From positions 58,749,880-58,813,879 of the forward strand of contig CP141132.1 in assembly GCA_035236585.1 (NCBI GenBank): a DNA stretch of 64,000 bases. Direction: 5' to 3'. This document shows positions 11,280-24,650 of the stretch, piece after piece; positions within the stretch are counted from its first letter, which is position 1, and the number at the start of each line of letters is the position of its first letter. The stretch is from Warburgia ugandensis (lineage: Eukaryota; Streptophyta; Magnoliopsida; Canellales; Canellaceae). Under the pieces are notes generated by a model, which ran no database searches, was not told the origin of the DNA, and worked only from the letters and a program-made list of their open reading frames with translations. Made by a program: the position numbers and the translations under genes.

Positions 11280-13819
11280 ATCCTTTCAAGGCATATCTAG
11301 CTCATTTTGGTTTGGATTTTGACATAGTGAATGGTTTGCTTGATATGGCGCCATTAATGGATACTTCTAAATGGAAAGCCTGAGCAGGACCCATTACAGT
11401 TCCTAAATTCCTATTTGAGTCATTAATTAAGGACACACCCTATTTGAACCCAACAGTTGTCCCAAATAGTGCACTTTTTGAGAGTTTCAATTCATTTTAT
11501 ACCTTGCCTATTACCCCCAGATTCTGATATAGAACATGAAGAAGAGTCCATTGATGTTATGGCCATACATTAACACCCTTTAGGGTGTACTGAAGATGAT
11601 ATTGAGGGTTTAAGGCCCACCATTTCTCTACCTTAAGATAAAAATGAAAAACCCTTTAGAGGGACACATAACAAGCTTAGCCCTAACTTTTAGGAAGATG
11701 TAAGAGAAGTGGAACATTTTTTTCTTTTTGATGTTGGCATTACATATTCCTAATTTGACAATTCTTGGGCCAAGTTACCTCAACTTGGTCCCACAAAATT
11801 AAAATTCACAATGGTACATCATGCTATATTGTCATCACCACCATACAACTCTGGCTGGAGAATGTAAATTGATTACTATGAGATTCTGAAATTGAGTGAC
11901 TTTTTATAAACTCCTTCATAGTTAGTTATATTTAGGTTTCATAGCTTAGTTAGTCTACTTAAGTATCATAGATTTTCATTGTGCATATGCATTGTATATT
12001 CACATCAATAGATCAAGGCACAATCTCTAGAGCATAGGTTCTATCATTCTAACCCTTCTCTCTTTACTTAGTGATTTTATTTATCCATACTTTTATTTTA
12101 AAACATTAGGGATAATGTTTAATTTAAGTCTAAGGATAGGGTATTTCAATTTTGATGTGTCCAAAGTTTTACTTAGTTATTTTTTAATCATTTTTTGAAT
12201 TTATTTTTAAAAAATAAAAATAATGAAAAGTTCCTTTACAAGGAGGAGAATTTGGAATTTTCAAATATTTAGCATATCTTTTGAATTTTGGCTTATTAAT
12301 AGATTTGTATACAACTAGTCTACTATTTTATCTTTTTTTAAAGTTTTTCATGAAAATTAAACTCAAAATAATCATTGCACAAAATAGCATTATATACATA
12401 GTTTAAGTTGAAAAATATATATAACTTAGAGATCCTAAAGAAAATTTGTAGAGACTTATAACCCATGTAAATTTAGAGCCAATCTTTCTTTTTTTACGGT
12501 TATATATATATATATATACATATTTCAATTTTTTCTTCAACGAACTTAAATTCCTAGTTAGTCTCATTATTCTGGCCATGGTCAGCTATTGAGAAAATAT
12601 CTAAAAGACTAAACCATTTATCTCTTAAGTTTATCATCATTTTTAAAGCCATATGAAACCTAGGAAATAACAAAGACCATCCTTGGTCAACCCAGAGCAT
12701 TTAGCCTTCTCTAAGTTATTATTTTTTCACAAGTTAACCCCTTAAGCCTTTTTAATGAGCCTTTTCTTTGTGAACCCATTGACCAATGCCAATATTTAAC
12801 CATATAATATATCCATTACTCATTTTTTTTTGGAATTATTTAGAGATGGTTAAATAAGTATCCTAAGAATTAAGAGATGAACATAACAAGGGCTGGAAAG
12901 AGAAAAATTCAAAGAAAGGTTATACCCAAAAGTTAAAGAGGAAAATGAAAAGGATAGCTAATTAAAAAGAAAATGTTCACTCTTATGAGTAGAAAAGAAA
13001 ATTGTGAATACATTAGTAGAAGATCGATACATATTTTTCAAAACAACCTTTGTTTATCCTTATACCATTTCTTTGATAACCTGTCTTAAGCCCATGTTCC
13101 GTTTTATTAGAAGTCTTGATGGATCTTAGAAGTAGTATGATTTGGATGTGGTTATAAATGAATATGAATTTTAATAGAGTGTAACATTCCTAAGAATTGA
13201 TATCTTTCATGAGACCATTATTAGATTTTTTTTCTTTCTACGTTATCATTCTTTGGTATGAAATATGTGAGAATTTGGCCTTGATAAACATTATTCTACT
13301 CACTTATTGGCGAGAGATTAAACACATATCTGATTGACTTGTTTTCATGTGGCAAGAATATCATGTGAAAATTGAAGTCAAAGCATACTTTTTTATGCTA
13401 ATTTAGGTTATAATTTACTTGAAGACTGACAATTATGTATATTGGCTATTTTCACACACTCACATTCTGAGATTAATTGAAATAGAACATCTTTAGTATA
13501 AGGGTAGGACTTTGAATTGTTGGTCATTTCTATTAACATGCTAAAGTTAGGAGTTTAATGAATGCTAAATAAAAGAAAATTTTCTCAGATGAATAAAGGA
13601 CTTTCATATTTAAGTTTTGAAATGTTCATAGGTAATATTTCTAGAAACTCTTTGAGACTACAACTCATCCACTAAGGGTAACTTAGGGTTTTAAAGGCTT
13701 TCTGCATATGCTAAATGAAGATGATGGCACCTATGAAAGTGGTTAGAATTTTTTAGATTTCTTATTTTGCAGTTTTGTAGTTTTACTCGAGGACTAATAA
13801 AATCTAAGTCTGAGGTGTT
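11280..13819 (+). other. Non-coding internal region of the Tat/Athila-like element
   Basis: AT-rich, with a poorly preserved post-protease segment to about 11640 (LLDMAPLMDTSKWKA, PKFLFESL) and then nothing protein-like. An (AT)n run lies at 12501-12518. The end carries the candidate purine tract. I see no gene. Confidence 0.5.
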
Positions 13820-16800
13820 TGATATATACATATATATGTAACACACATAACTCTATATTTAGCAGGTTTAGCCTTTAACTTTTCATAAAAATCACTAATT
13901 AAGGTCAATTATATATTTTGCAAGTGTACTACAAAATGAGAAAAAAGGGCATTTTTGGCAATTCTAACCCTAAAAAAGTAGTCACAAAATAAAAATTGGT
14001 TGCCCTTATCAAATTCAGAGCAGTCACAAACCCTAAGTGGATCATTAACCTTAAATGTACTAAAAGGGTATTTGTATCAAAGTAAGACGATAGAACTTCC
14101 CATGCATGCATGCAAGCTATCCACCACCTTGGAAAGCTTCTAAGAGAAGCTTAAGTCACATGCAATGATAGCTTTTCTAAAATAAAATAAGTCAAAAGAT
14201 TAGGGCCCGCATGAGATATATTCCTTACACTTTGTCCTACTCAACTAAAAGAAAAGACCACCTAAGGAGTTACACAATTTCTGCCATGGAAGGTGGTGAG
14301 TTACACTAAATCACATGTTTTTACATGAAAAAAATAAGGAATATAAGTGGAGAATATAAATGACTAAAGAGAGAGACAATATATGGAAAATCTACGGTTG
14401 GAAATCATATTACTTTTTAAGCATTAAAAGGCCAAGCTCTATCCTTGTTGAAGCATATCATAAGCAAACAATGAGAATTTAATCAAACAATGATAGACTA
14501 ATGAGAAGATAGATTGCAAGGAATACCATAACCAAGCCCCATTGGTGGAGATATTTTCAATGAGCTGTCCACCAACAAAATAGGAAGAAAATGTGCTTTT
14601 CAAGGGGAAAGACAACCCACCTTGCTTTAAGCCCATTTTCTAGAGAGTAATCATGGGATGGGAGAAAATTGAGGAGAAACCATGAGTAGAAAAGGAAACC
14701 TTGAAGGAATCTAGGCCATCCACTCTAAGGCATTTCAATTCAATGGTGGAGAGAAAACGAACCCTTAAAGAAGATCTTTTTGGATAAGAAGAGTTTACAA
14801 AATCTCATGCACTCAAGTTAGGGTAAAGATCATTCAAAGGCCACTAATAAAGTAGAGAAAAGCCACAAACCATAACCACCACCCACTCCATGAGAATTCA
14901 AGGTTAAGGTTAAGGAGGAAAGATCTCTGCCATCCAATTTAATCCATGGCTCACATTATTTTTAGACTTTCTGGACTTCAAACACATACGCCAATAAGCC
15001 TCCATGCCCCCTCCCTTATTGTTTCCATTTTCCCTTTATTTTCTCACTTGCCTTCCTATCTCTTTCCCAACCTAGCCTATCTTCCTTCCCATCCTCCCAC
15101 ATCCCCTTCCATTCCAACTGATATCCTTCCTTATTCATCACCATTCATTCACTAAAGGACTCCATGCCCCGTCCTCCTTCTAAATCCTTATTTCCTTCTT
15201 CCACTTCCCTTTCATCTCAACCATTCATTCAAACATGATCCTAGATATCAAATCCTTAGGGCTTCTACTTCAAAAACCTATAAATAGAGGTAAGAACAAG
15301 GAGAAAAAAGGATCTCTTACCTTTCCCTAGACCTTCATAGCTAAACTCAAGAGAAATGGAGGGAGTGAGATCACTCTTGCCAAAGCTCGACCCAAATCCA
15401 CATGCTCACATCCATTGGAGAAGGGGTAAGGTTCTCATCCATCCCCACTTTCCCCCATCTTCTTCTCATTTTTCCTTCTTTCTTTCCTTTCTTTTTATTG
15501 CATTACACTCTCCTGGCACATATACACCCTTGCATGTACCTTAGATTGCATGCATTAGCATTCTACTCCCTTACCTTATTTCTACACGCACTCTATTCTC
15601 TAGCCTTCCCTTGATTGCATGTGTCCACCTTAGATTGCATTTGGTCTCCACTCTAGCCCAAGCACGCTCCGCATTGCACACCCTCGACTCTTCTATCTTG
15701 CATGTATCTTCCATTCCTTGTTCCATTTCCTTACACACACTAGTCCCCCATCCATTTATCTTGCACCATCTCCCATTTACCCCCCTCTCTTACCTTTTCA
15801 TTTCAAGCATTAACCCTCATCCATCTCCTCTTTCTTACATGCCACTCTTCCCCCACTCTCTTCCATGCCTTTCCACCTTAATGTTTACACACACTCCACC
15901 ATTCCATCACCTTTCACTCTCTTCCACACCTAGTTCCTTCCACCTTCTATCTTCGTTTCACTTTTGGGGATTTGGAAATCTAAGGAAAAGTAAGAAGCCT
16001 TGTGCCACCCCTATGGCAGCCAAGGATTCCTTCAATTCCTAAAGTATGGTTGAGGATATCAAGTCCATTCAAGAAGCCAACCAAGTTCCGAGCTAAAGGC
16101 ATCATGCTAGAGAATAGGAAAACTTCCAAGTGCCTAGTCCCTTCATCATCTCCTAAGGCTGGAATTAGTGAGTCCTGAGCCAAGGGTCATTTTCTACACT
16201 TTTCTTTTTCTTTTATCTAGTTTTTCTTTGAGTTAAGAAACCTTTCTCTATGGCTAGCCCTAGCTTAAGTTGAACAACTACTTATCTCCTCTTTGCCTCT
16301 CTCCTTAAAAGCTACACTCTTTATAGAGTATTTGGGTAAGGAGGTGCACAAATTTCTTTTATCCTTCCATTCCATCTCTTCTTCTTTTCTTCTCTTAAGG
16401 GTAGTACTTTTTGGATTTGGGACTTGAACTTTGAGTTAGTGGCATATTGGGGTGGTAAAAATGAGAAAAGCTTGGTTGTAAAGTACTATATTATGGATTG
16501 AATAGAAGTGTATAGGCACTTGTTGAGTGATACAACAAAGAGAGCCATAAAGCAGAATTCAAGCCCGCAAAAAGAATGGGACATGTAAAGATCCTATTTG
16601 GGTGATACAATTAAGGACTCCAATAATGGACATTTCAAAAGGAAGTTTCTTTACTTTATTTGTTTGTTTGTTTCCCTTGCTTTCTTGTTCTCAAGTTCAT
16701 TGTAATCAAGTTTAGTAATGAAAGTTTCTTTTAGTTTCTTTATTTCCTTAGTTTCCTTGCTTTGTTTTATTTCATTGTTCTAGTTTATTTGCTTAGAATC

Positions 16801-16963
16801 TTTCCTTTTCTTAATCTTTGATTGGTTAGGTTAATGTAAAAGTAATTTAGGTATTAATTAACTCCATTTATTAAAGGGTCCTTATGGGATTGACCCACAT
16901 TTGCCACTTCTGTACTCCAATTAAAGTCGTATACTTGCAATAATTATTTAAAGCACATTAACA
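13820..16963 (+). repeat. 3' LTR of the Tat/Athila-like element
   Basis: Starts TGATATATACA after the candidate tract and ends near AAAGCACATTAACA, homologous to the fragment ending at 10937. It carries pyrimidine-rich stretches (14990-15230 and 15420-15960) that create long but compositional open frames. A TATAAATAGAGG box lies at 15279-15290. Confidence 0.65.
15279..15290 (+). promoter_or_regulatory. LTR TATA box
   Basis: TATAAATAGAGG in the plus sense, preceded by CAAAAACC and followed by purine-rich leader DNA. It fits an LTR core promoter and agrees with the plus orientation of the element. Confidence 0.6.
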
Positions 16964-18260
16964 ATGCTGTTAATGGGTATCCATCTAAATCGTTCAGTTT
17001 AAAAAGAGGTATTAGACAAGGAGATTCCCTATCTCCTTACGTTTTTGTTCAATGTTCTCAAGTCCTCTCATCAACTATTGACAAAACCATTGAAGAGAAG
17101 GAATATGAATCACTTAGACTATTTAAGAACAATCTGCAGTCTCACACCTTTTCTTTGATGATGATTTATTTAATCATCTATGAAAAAGCTACTTTTGGAA
17201 GCTGCCTCACCATTAGAAAACTACTTTATCAATTTAGTCAAGAGGCTGGACTTACTATTAGTCCAAATAAGTCAGCTCTTGACGTCTATACAAAACTCAC
17301 AAACAGCTTATCAAGAAAATTCAAAGAATACTTACTATGAAAAACCATCTTTGTAAGGAATAGTACCTTGGCTTTCCATGTTTAAGAGGCAAACCTAAAT
17401 AAATTTTTTTAATTTCCTCATATCAAAATTTAATGATAAACTTCCTTGGAAGCAAAAAAATAATAATTTCTTGAGCTGGAAGGATGTATCTTACGTAGAT
17501 TGTCATTGTTGGACTACCACACTTTTCTGTGGATGCTTTCTATCTGCCCAAAAAGACCATCATTAAATGTGAAAAGATTCAAAGACAATGCATGTGGAAA
17601 CACTCAAATGAGAGGACCATAGTCAAAAGTGACCAAACCAAAAGAGAACTCGGGCTAATCTTATGGCGTTTACTTTGATTCCACAAATCACATTAACCCA
17701 AGTAAATTAACATGATGAAATAGGCAAGATCTTATTCAAAGATGAAAACACAATAATACAAATGTTTGTACATCTAAAGACATCTGGTTAAATGGACACC
17801 TGCAATGGAAAACTATTTTATTCTCAACTTTGATGGAGCTGCCGAAGATTATATGGGAGAAGCTCGGGTTGGGGGAGTTATCAGAGATCACCAGAGCAAA
17901 TCCATAGCTACGTATTGTGTCCATCTATATGAGCAGACAAACTATTTAGTTGAATGGACAGCCTTGATTGAGGGTCTAATGCTTGCCAAAAAAAAAAACT
18001 TCTATTATTTCCAAATCTTTTGGTGCAGGGAGACTCAGAGACGGTAGTGAATATCATTACGAGGGAACAATCATTGGGTCAGTGAATCAGATGATGAGGG
18101 AGGACTTCTGGAAACTGATAAGGAACTGGAGGAACCTGAAGATAAGCCACGTATTTAGAGAAAGGAATCGTGTGGTGTACGCTTTTGCAAATTGAGCCAT
18201 TGATATTAAGGAAGACATGACTTGGATCAACGATCGGCCAATTATTGCAAAGAACTTTTA
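16964..18260 (+). mobile_element. L1-type LINE fragment: RT plus RNase H tail
   Basis: 16964-17340 encodes the RT core (RGIRQGDSLSPYVF) and then FFDDDLFN in the neighbouring frame near 17151-17175, where FADD is expected. A later block (17805-18200) is a plant LINE RNase H: LNFDGAAED, VGGVIRDHQSK, ALIEGLMLA, then in other frames GDSETVVNIIT and LKISHVFRERNRV. The connector and zinc finger between them are lost or scrambled, and frames shift at least three times. Confidence 0.8.
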
Positions 18261-18777
18261 GACTCAGATGCAAATGCCACGGCTGTGCCAGGACTGTTAG
18301 TTTTTGCTTCTTTTTCTTTTATTTATTTATTCTAACCGACAGAAAAAGGACCAGACTCAAGTGTTAGTGGGTGGTATGAAGGGTAATAACCACCAGTGAA
18401 TCCCTGATAATTTGCACATGACAGAGGTGTAAATCAGTGATCAATGTCAATCCTTTGTTTATGACCTGCCCACTCGGCGTAATTGTTCATTTGATTTGCC
18501 CAAGTAGATGCTAGCTGCTGCTATGAATCTTCCTTGGCTATCCGGAGGAATCGGACCCGCCCCAGCTTACCCTGGACTACCCCTTGAGGCCTTATCGAAG
18601 TTGAGCATGATGCAGCGTTCATTCGGCCTTTTTGCCATTTTTCATGTCACCAATCTAATAGATGGTTGGTTTAGTGTATGATTTCTTTGGTCTCTCCTAA
18701 GAAGTGTGTCAAGATCTTCCTGATTGAATTTGTTGAGGTGTTTGATTATTTTGACAGTTTCAGGCACCAACGCTTTT
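18261..18777. other. No gene seen
   Basis: The L1 tail region runs out after about 18300. The rest is ordinary mixed-composition DNA without a coding pattern I can support. Confidence 0.4.
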
Positions 18778-19060
18778 CTACCGAATGATCAATGATTTGG
18801 AGCTTGGTTTCTTCTGCCGGGTAACCACGGAAGATAAGTGCAAGCGATCTGTCTCAGGAGGTTCGCTCTCAATTTTCTTGTATTGATTTTGACCCAATCT
18901 CATATGGTGTGGGCAAGCGTGTTGAACTCTCGAAACAGAACACCTACCTCTGTATGGGCAAATTTTCCATGTCTCTTGAATTTTCGAACAATGAAGATTT
19001 ACGTGATCTATAGTTTCCTCACTAAGTTCACATCCAGGCATCACTTATGTATTAAGTTGG
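18778..19060 (-). pseudogene. L1-type LINE zinc-binding tail (zf-RVT) fragment
   Basis: The minus strand reads MPGCELSEETIDHVNLHCSK followed by Trp, matching the CxLC..EET..HLFLHC pattern after plant L1 reverse transcriptases. It runs opposite to the L1 piece at 16964-18260, so it is a separate insertion or an inverted fragment. The first Cys pair is incomplete. Confidence 0.65.
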
Positions 19061-21837
19061 CAGTTTGGACTGAACCGCTAATTAAAGGAACATTTTCACT
19101 TTTGGGCTTAAATTTATTTTCCATAATATGGCTCAATCAACATCTTGTATCGTTTGGGATGCACTTTTGATTGTAGATTTACGAGAATTATGGTGAGCCA
19201 GACCAAATCATTTCATCTCTTTTATTAATGAATGGCTCAAGGATCCGGTTAAGCTGACTTATGCTTGGGGTCGGTCTTCCACTGTCACTGAACCACTATA
19301 GAGCACCGGACAAGACTAGAACGATATGTCTTCAAATTTCAAACATAGCGGTATAACCACGTGTTTGTAGAAAGTTATATTGAGGAAGTGCACATTTTCA
19401 TTTGGAAAATATCAGTGGCCTAAAGACAATTAGGCCTAATCCTTTCAATGATCCAAACCATCTATATGCTATGATGAGCCATGCATTATATGTCAAAGGC
19501 TTATAACCATCACACGGTTGATAATTTTTGCATCTTGCTCACAATTGCACATCACACTAGACTAAGGTTTGGGTCATTGAGATAGTAGGTCCGATTTGTA
19601 CCAGTTTGCTTATACGAGTTCTAGTAGGTGCAGATGCTCTTAAGTATTCTAAGAAGTAGATATTGCCTTTTCTTAGTCATAATCATTATGTTTTGTAAAT
19701 CTAAGTCATTCATTTTTGGAATGACTTAGATAGGCTAGAAATCAAATTTCATGATTATTAAATGATTTTAGCCTATGTTTGTTTAGGTCAATAATCAAGA
19801 CCGTTCATTTATTTCATTTTTCATACAACTCAAAACATGTGGCAAGAATTATCCAAATACGATGATTTCTTGTGTGTTGCCTATTTTTTGTTTGCTTTAT
19901 ATGATGGATGGATCAGATCTTTCAAAATAATGCTCTAGGGACAACTTCTACTCCTTAGGATGCTTAAGAACGTCAACACCCCTTTCTAGATGAAACTCCA
20001 AATGTCAAGTTCTTAGGTTTTTCACTACTTCAAATTTACATAAATACCCAAAGGGTAATGATATATGCACATGTTGGTTTTCATCATAAGCCCCCACTAA
20101 ATGAAACAAGTAGATACAGTTCCATGTAGGCCCAGATTTTTAAAGAACCCAATTGTTCAAATTGCTGCCTTTGACTTGTCATGTTTCAAATTCTCATGTA
20201 TAGGATCACCCTAGCAACTGTTACTTTTCTTGTAAGATGGACAAAGAAACTATTTTACAATTCATTCTAAAACTCAAGAAAATGATAGCTAAGATCATTC
20301 ATGACTGAGAATTTTAGAGCATGAACTATCTAAGTCAAGAACAACATTGTAAACTATTCAGATTTTAAAGAATATGGTCCACTTAAAGTGTTACTGTCCT
20401 ATGCCCCACCAAAATTAGTACAAACAACATGTTAGGAAATTTATATGCCCCAAAATGTAGAGGACACAACAGGAAGAACACAGATAGACTAAATGAAGTA
20501 ATGAGAACAGAGTAAGCTAAAAAAATATCGGGACTAAGAGAGCTAACACTCAGTTATACTATTAAATGGAAGAAAGTCGTGTACACCGCTTCCCCTTTAT
20601 CGACAGCCTTATGTGAAAGCTACATGAATCAAATGCTCCAAATGCATAGACCGATACATCAGAAGGGCAAACCTGAATGATGGCTGCACTAGCTTGGTTT
20701 GATAGGGTAGTTGATAAGTGAGTTAGATTAGAGCCTTTCGATCATAGTTCTAAACATACGGTAATTGACTCGAGCCAGAATTGGGCATTTGTTGAGTTCA
20801 GTTGACACCAATTGAGCCGTAGGTGGCTCGAAGAACTGTGTTTTCAAACCGGAATGAGTCCTAAAATAATTGTTGGACAAATTTTATATTGGTATCTTGT
20901 AGTTTTCACGAATTCTTTTCAAAGAACTTGTATTTATCAACCTAGCACACAAGGGCATGAAGTTTTCGAGTTATCCCTCTGTAGTCCAAAAACCAACGAG
21001 CTGTTAGAACAGCTCACAAAAAATGGTCAGGTGCCATTCAAGTGCCATTTTATAAAAGAATAGTTGAAATTTTAAGAAAATATATTTCCAACTTATACCC
21101 TTTTATTGTCTCTGAGTTAATCTCTTTTAATATCAATTCTTTGGTTTTCTTTATCAAAATACTCTGAATTCTGAAAGAAGAACTAAAAGCCTTACGAAAT
21201 TATAAGCCATGGAATTAGAATTTGCAAACCTCATATAATTTCATACTTCTCATCTCAAAATATTATTGAAGGATTTTATCTAACGAAACTTTCTATATTT
21301 TGGTTCAAAAATTTTAGAAATTGCAGAGTAGAAGTTTAAATTACAAATTAGAGGCTCCAAGTGTTTTAACATGAATGGATACTACTTTATACCCAAATAG
21401 AAAACACAATATGCATGGTATCTTGAAACGTAATGGGAGAATGGAGCACCACCATTTCATTCCAGCAACCCATCTAATATGACATAAACCTAGGAATTTC
21501 GTTTTCCTACCAGAAGCCTAAAAAATCTCCTTCAATTTGTTGGAAGAAACATCATCATCCAAATTGAAAACCACAATCCTTTCCCATCGACCCTACCAAC
21601 TGTCGCCATTGGCACTACAAACTGGATGTAGATGGTTTGCTTAAGGTGGGTTTTTTGGCGGAATTCCTACTCTCTGGGATCCAATATCTCCTAACACCAA
21701 TACTGGTGTCTACAAATTGATTAATCTACACTTGTTCTTGTATTTCTTCCATGAGACCCAAAACTTAAAATCGGTTATTTTTTTGTTATTTGTTATCTTC
21801 AGATATGGGTTTTCTCTTAGTTTCTATTTACTAGGAA
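19061..21837. other. Intergenic DNA, nothing recognised
   Basis: AT-rich sequence with scattered short open frames on both strands. None shows a domain, codon bias or splice pattern that I can defend. It could be old transposon remains. Confidence 0.4.
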
Positions 21838-22080
21838 AAAGTACAATGACGTCCCCTAAACTACTACTTTCAAACACTCTAGTCCATAAAATAAAGTTTT
21901 TGCAGTTTAGTCTCTTGACTATTGAAATTTTTTTCAGCCGTTAGTCCTTGTGATCACCTATGTCAGTTTTAGGCCCCACCTATTGTATTTTATAGTTTCT
22001 TTTTTCTTATTTTTATAATTTTTTAGAGAGTAAAATTTTAAAAAAGAAAAGCCGAAGCCTCTTTCTTTTCTAGCTAATAG
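21838..22080 (+). repeat. Possible transposon terminal region
   Basis: Contains wording such as CCCCTAAACTACTACTTTC and TAGTCCATAAAATAAAG, resembling terminal regions of plant DNA transposons and retroelements. No partner inverted repeat was found by eye, so the class is unknown. Confidence 0.25.
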
Positions 22081-24628
22081 TAGTAAATGTAGGAAATTAT
22101 TTACAAATGATTATAAATAAGAAATGGAAGAGCAAATACTAGAATTTGGATTGAGCTTTATCCTATATTTACTCCGGTGTTCATCAGTTGGGGTAGCCTT
22201 ACAAGTCAACCAACAATCTCATATCCATGGAACTGTCCACAAAATAATGATAGTGGAAAATGGATCTCTTAGAACTAAGTTTGCCATTGTCGTTCTAGGA
22301 TTGCCTTTTATATATGATTTGATAATTAGGGATTTCTTAAGGTGAGTTTTGAAGAGACTACTTTAAAAGAATTTATAAGAAGTGTAAGATGAAGTGAATG
22401 GGAAGGAAAGGAAAGAAATTGGAGATTTCTTAGTGAAGTAGATAATCTTACATAAAGGGTTTTTAGGTATTACCTGAATTTTTACGTATGGAATTATATA
22501 AAAAGTTAAGGGTAAAAAAGTTAATTGACTGAAAATTATTCCTGAAAAAATAAAACAAAAATACATCACGTGTTTTTTAACAATAAACATGTTAATAATT
22601 AATAAGTTATTTAAATTAGTTAGTTAAACTAATTAGTTAAAATAGTTGGTTAAGTTGGTTAGTTAAACTAGCTAAATTTGTTAGTAGGTTAATTAAATGA
22701 GAAACTAATTATAAGTGAGATATGAATTAAGAACTAGAGTTTATTAAGTCAAAAAATTGATAAACTAGCTTGTTAATACTTAATAGTAGTTAAACTAAGT
22801 GTTGTATAACTAGAAATAAATAAAATTAGAAGGAGAAAAATGTTTTAATTTGGGAATGAATTCCATATTTGAAAACGTCTTCCTCAATTCAAAACACAAT
22901 TAATCATGAATGAATTTAGATATGAAAAAGGCATTTAATCCAAATCTAAATTAATTTAGATCCATATGTTTTTAATCTAGGACATCCAATTTGAATCCAG
23001 TAGATCTAATTGTCAAAAAGACAATCAATCCAAATCTAAAAATGTTTAGAGTTTTAATTCAAATATGTAATACTATTACCAATTAATAAAATCCAATAAA
23101 ATGTGTAGATATCCTCCAACGATCCAAAATGATTAATTAGATGAGATCAAATTGGAAATGTTAGATCTAAAACATTCCAAAAGAAAGATGAAAAGATTAG
23201 GAAACTTCTACAAGTGAAGAGATGCCATCCATTTTCAGATGTCTCACTCACATGAATTTCCCATCCCCCTAATCTCTTGATCTCTCAAAATTCCAAGTTA
23301 GAGAGTGTTATCAATGGTTAGATCTAAAGGAGAAAATGAGATCATAGGAAGATCAAATGGCAAGAAGTTGGCATGAAAGCTTAAGGGAGAAATTGATCTG
23401 TCAATAGGTAAGTATAGTACTAATACTTTAGATCTAAAATCCATGCTAGATCTAATCTTAGTTAGAATTATAGAGTTAGATCTATGATTAGTTCATTTTA
23501 AGATCAATTATTAAAATTGTTTGGAGGCATGATTAGGCATGTTCAATATGTAAATTCATGAGTCGATTAAGATCAATTATTGGAATTGTTTAGGTGCAAG
23601 ATTATGTTTGATTAATTATTTAAATTTACATGATTCAAGTAATCATAAACAATCAATTCATTTGATAGACCTATGTTCATGATTTGATCTTGTATTATTG
23701 CATGTTTAACAATTAGATTACACAAATCTAGGCATGCAAATGTAAAAATCTTAGTATATAAATAGATACACATGATCTAACAGAATAAATCTATGTGCTT
23801 GATATAGATTATATGAAAAACATATTATCTAGTAAATAAAATGAGCGTGTGCATGATAAAAAATGATCTAATCTAAGTGTTTAATCTAGATCTATGAGCA
23901 AGATCTAGGCTATGTCAATGTATGCATAAGATCTAGACCAATGCACAAATCCAATCTATATCAATAGATGTGCTTGATCTAATTCTATGCATAAAAATCT
24001 TATCTATGTTGTTACATATACATAATCAACAGATCAAATCATGAATAATGTCTAATGCCAGTGCATGACCTAGTTGATGAAGCCATGCAAAAGATTTAAA
24101 TCAAGGGCATGATCTAGCCTATCAAACCATGTAGATAAGCTTATTTGAATGTATATGTGTAGATTGTGTAGATGCATATGATCTAAAAGAAATGACATTG
24201 GTGCATGATCTAAACATAAGATCTATATCACTTCATGTTTAAATTTTCAAGTGAAGTATGCTCCATTAATCTATATGTATATATTGGTGTAATTAACATT
24301 CGTTTGATCTATATATGATAAACAACATGCCATGAGTAGTTGCATAAATCCTAAGTATGAATTTGCAACACTATTGTATCTTTAATTGATTCAACTGTAT
24401 TATATGAATACAAACTACAGTGGATGATATAAACAATTCGTCCATAATATCTAGAGAAAAATGTATGCATAAGATAATGATCACATATTTGGATGATTTA
24501 GAATTAGGAGAATTAGAATATTAACTATTTATATTATAATATGAAGGGATAAATTATAATAGTATTTTATGGGATTTTTCAATTAATAGTCTTTTATCTA
24601 CACTTTTAAAGATGTATGATATGATCAA
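22081..24628. other. AT-rich region dense in GATCTA words
   Basis: No gene is visible. From about 22900 to 24300 the words AGATCTA, GATCTA and GCATGATCTA recur many times, suggesting an old degenerate tandem array or an LTR-like spacer. 22600-22800 has repeated GGTTAGTTAAACTA-like runs. Confidence 0.4.
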
Positions 24629-24650
24629 ATATATATATATATATATATAT
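24629..24650. repeat. (AT)n microsatellite
   Basis: About 22 bases of AT directly beside the 3' end of the minus-strand RTE copy. Confidence 0.9.

Larger units (their letters stand above)
10757..16963 (+). mobile_element. Tat/Athila-like LTR retrotransposon, internally deleted
   Basis: A broken plus-strand element: the 3' end of an LTR (10757-10937), a retropepsin block directly after it, about 2.5 kb of non-coding internal DNA, a purine-rich tract near 13802-13819 resembling CTAAGTTTGGGGG-type Tat/Athila tracts, and a 3.1-kb LTR. Gag, RT, RNase H and integrase are missing. The lineage is inferred from the protease and the tract. Confidence 0.65.

Noticed and set aside
15611-16042. 143-codon plus-strand frame
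   Set aside because: Pyrimidine-rich LTR leader DNA giving Ser, Pro, His and Leu runs. No domain.
20812-21063. 83-codon plus-strand frame
   Set aside because: No domain, no splice context and no homologous pattern that I recognise. It may be chance in AT-rich DNA.
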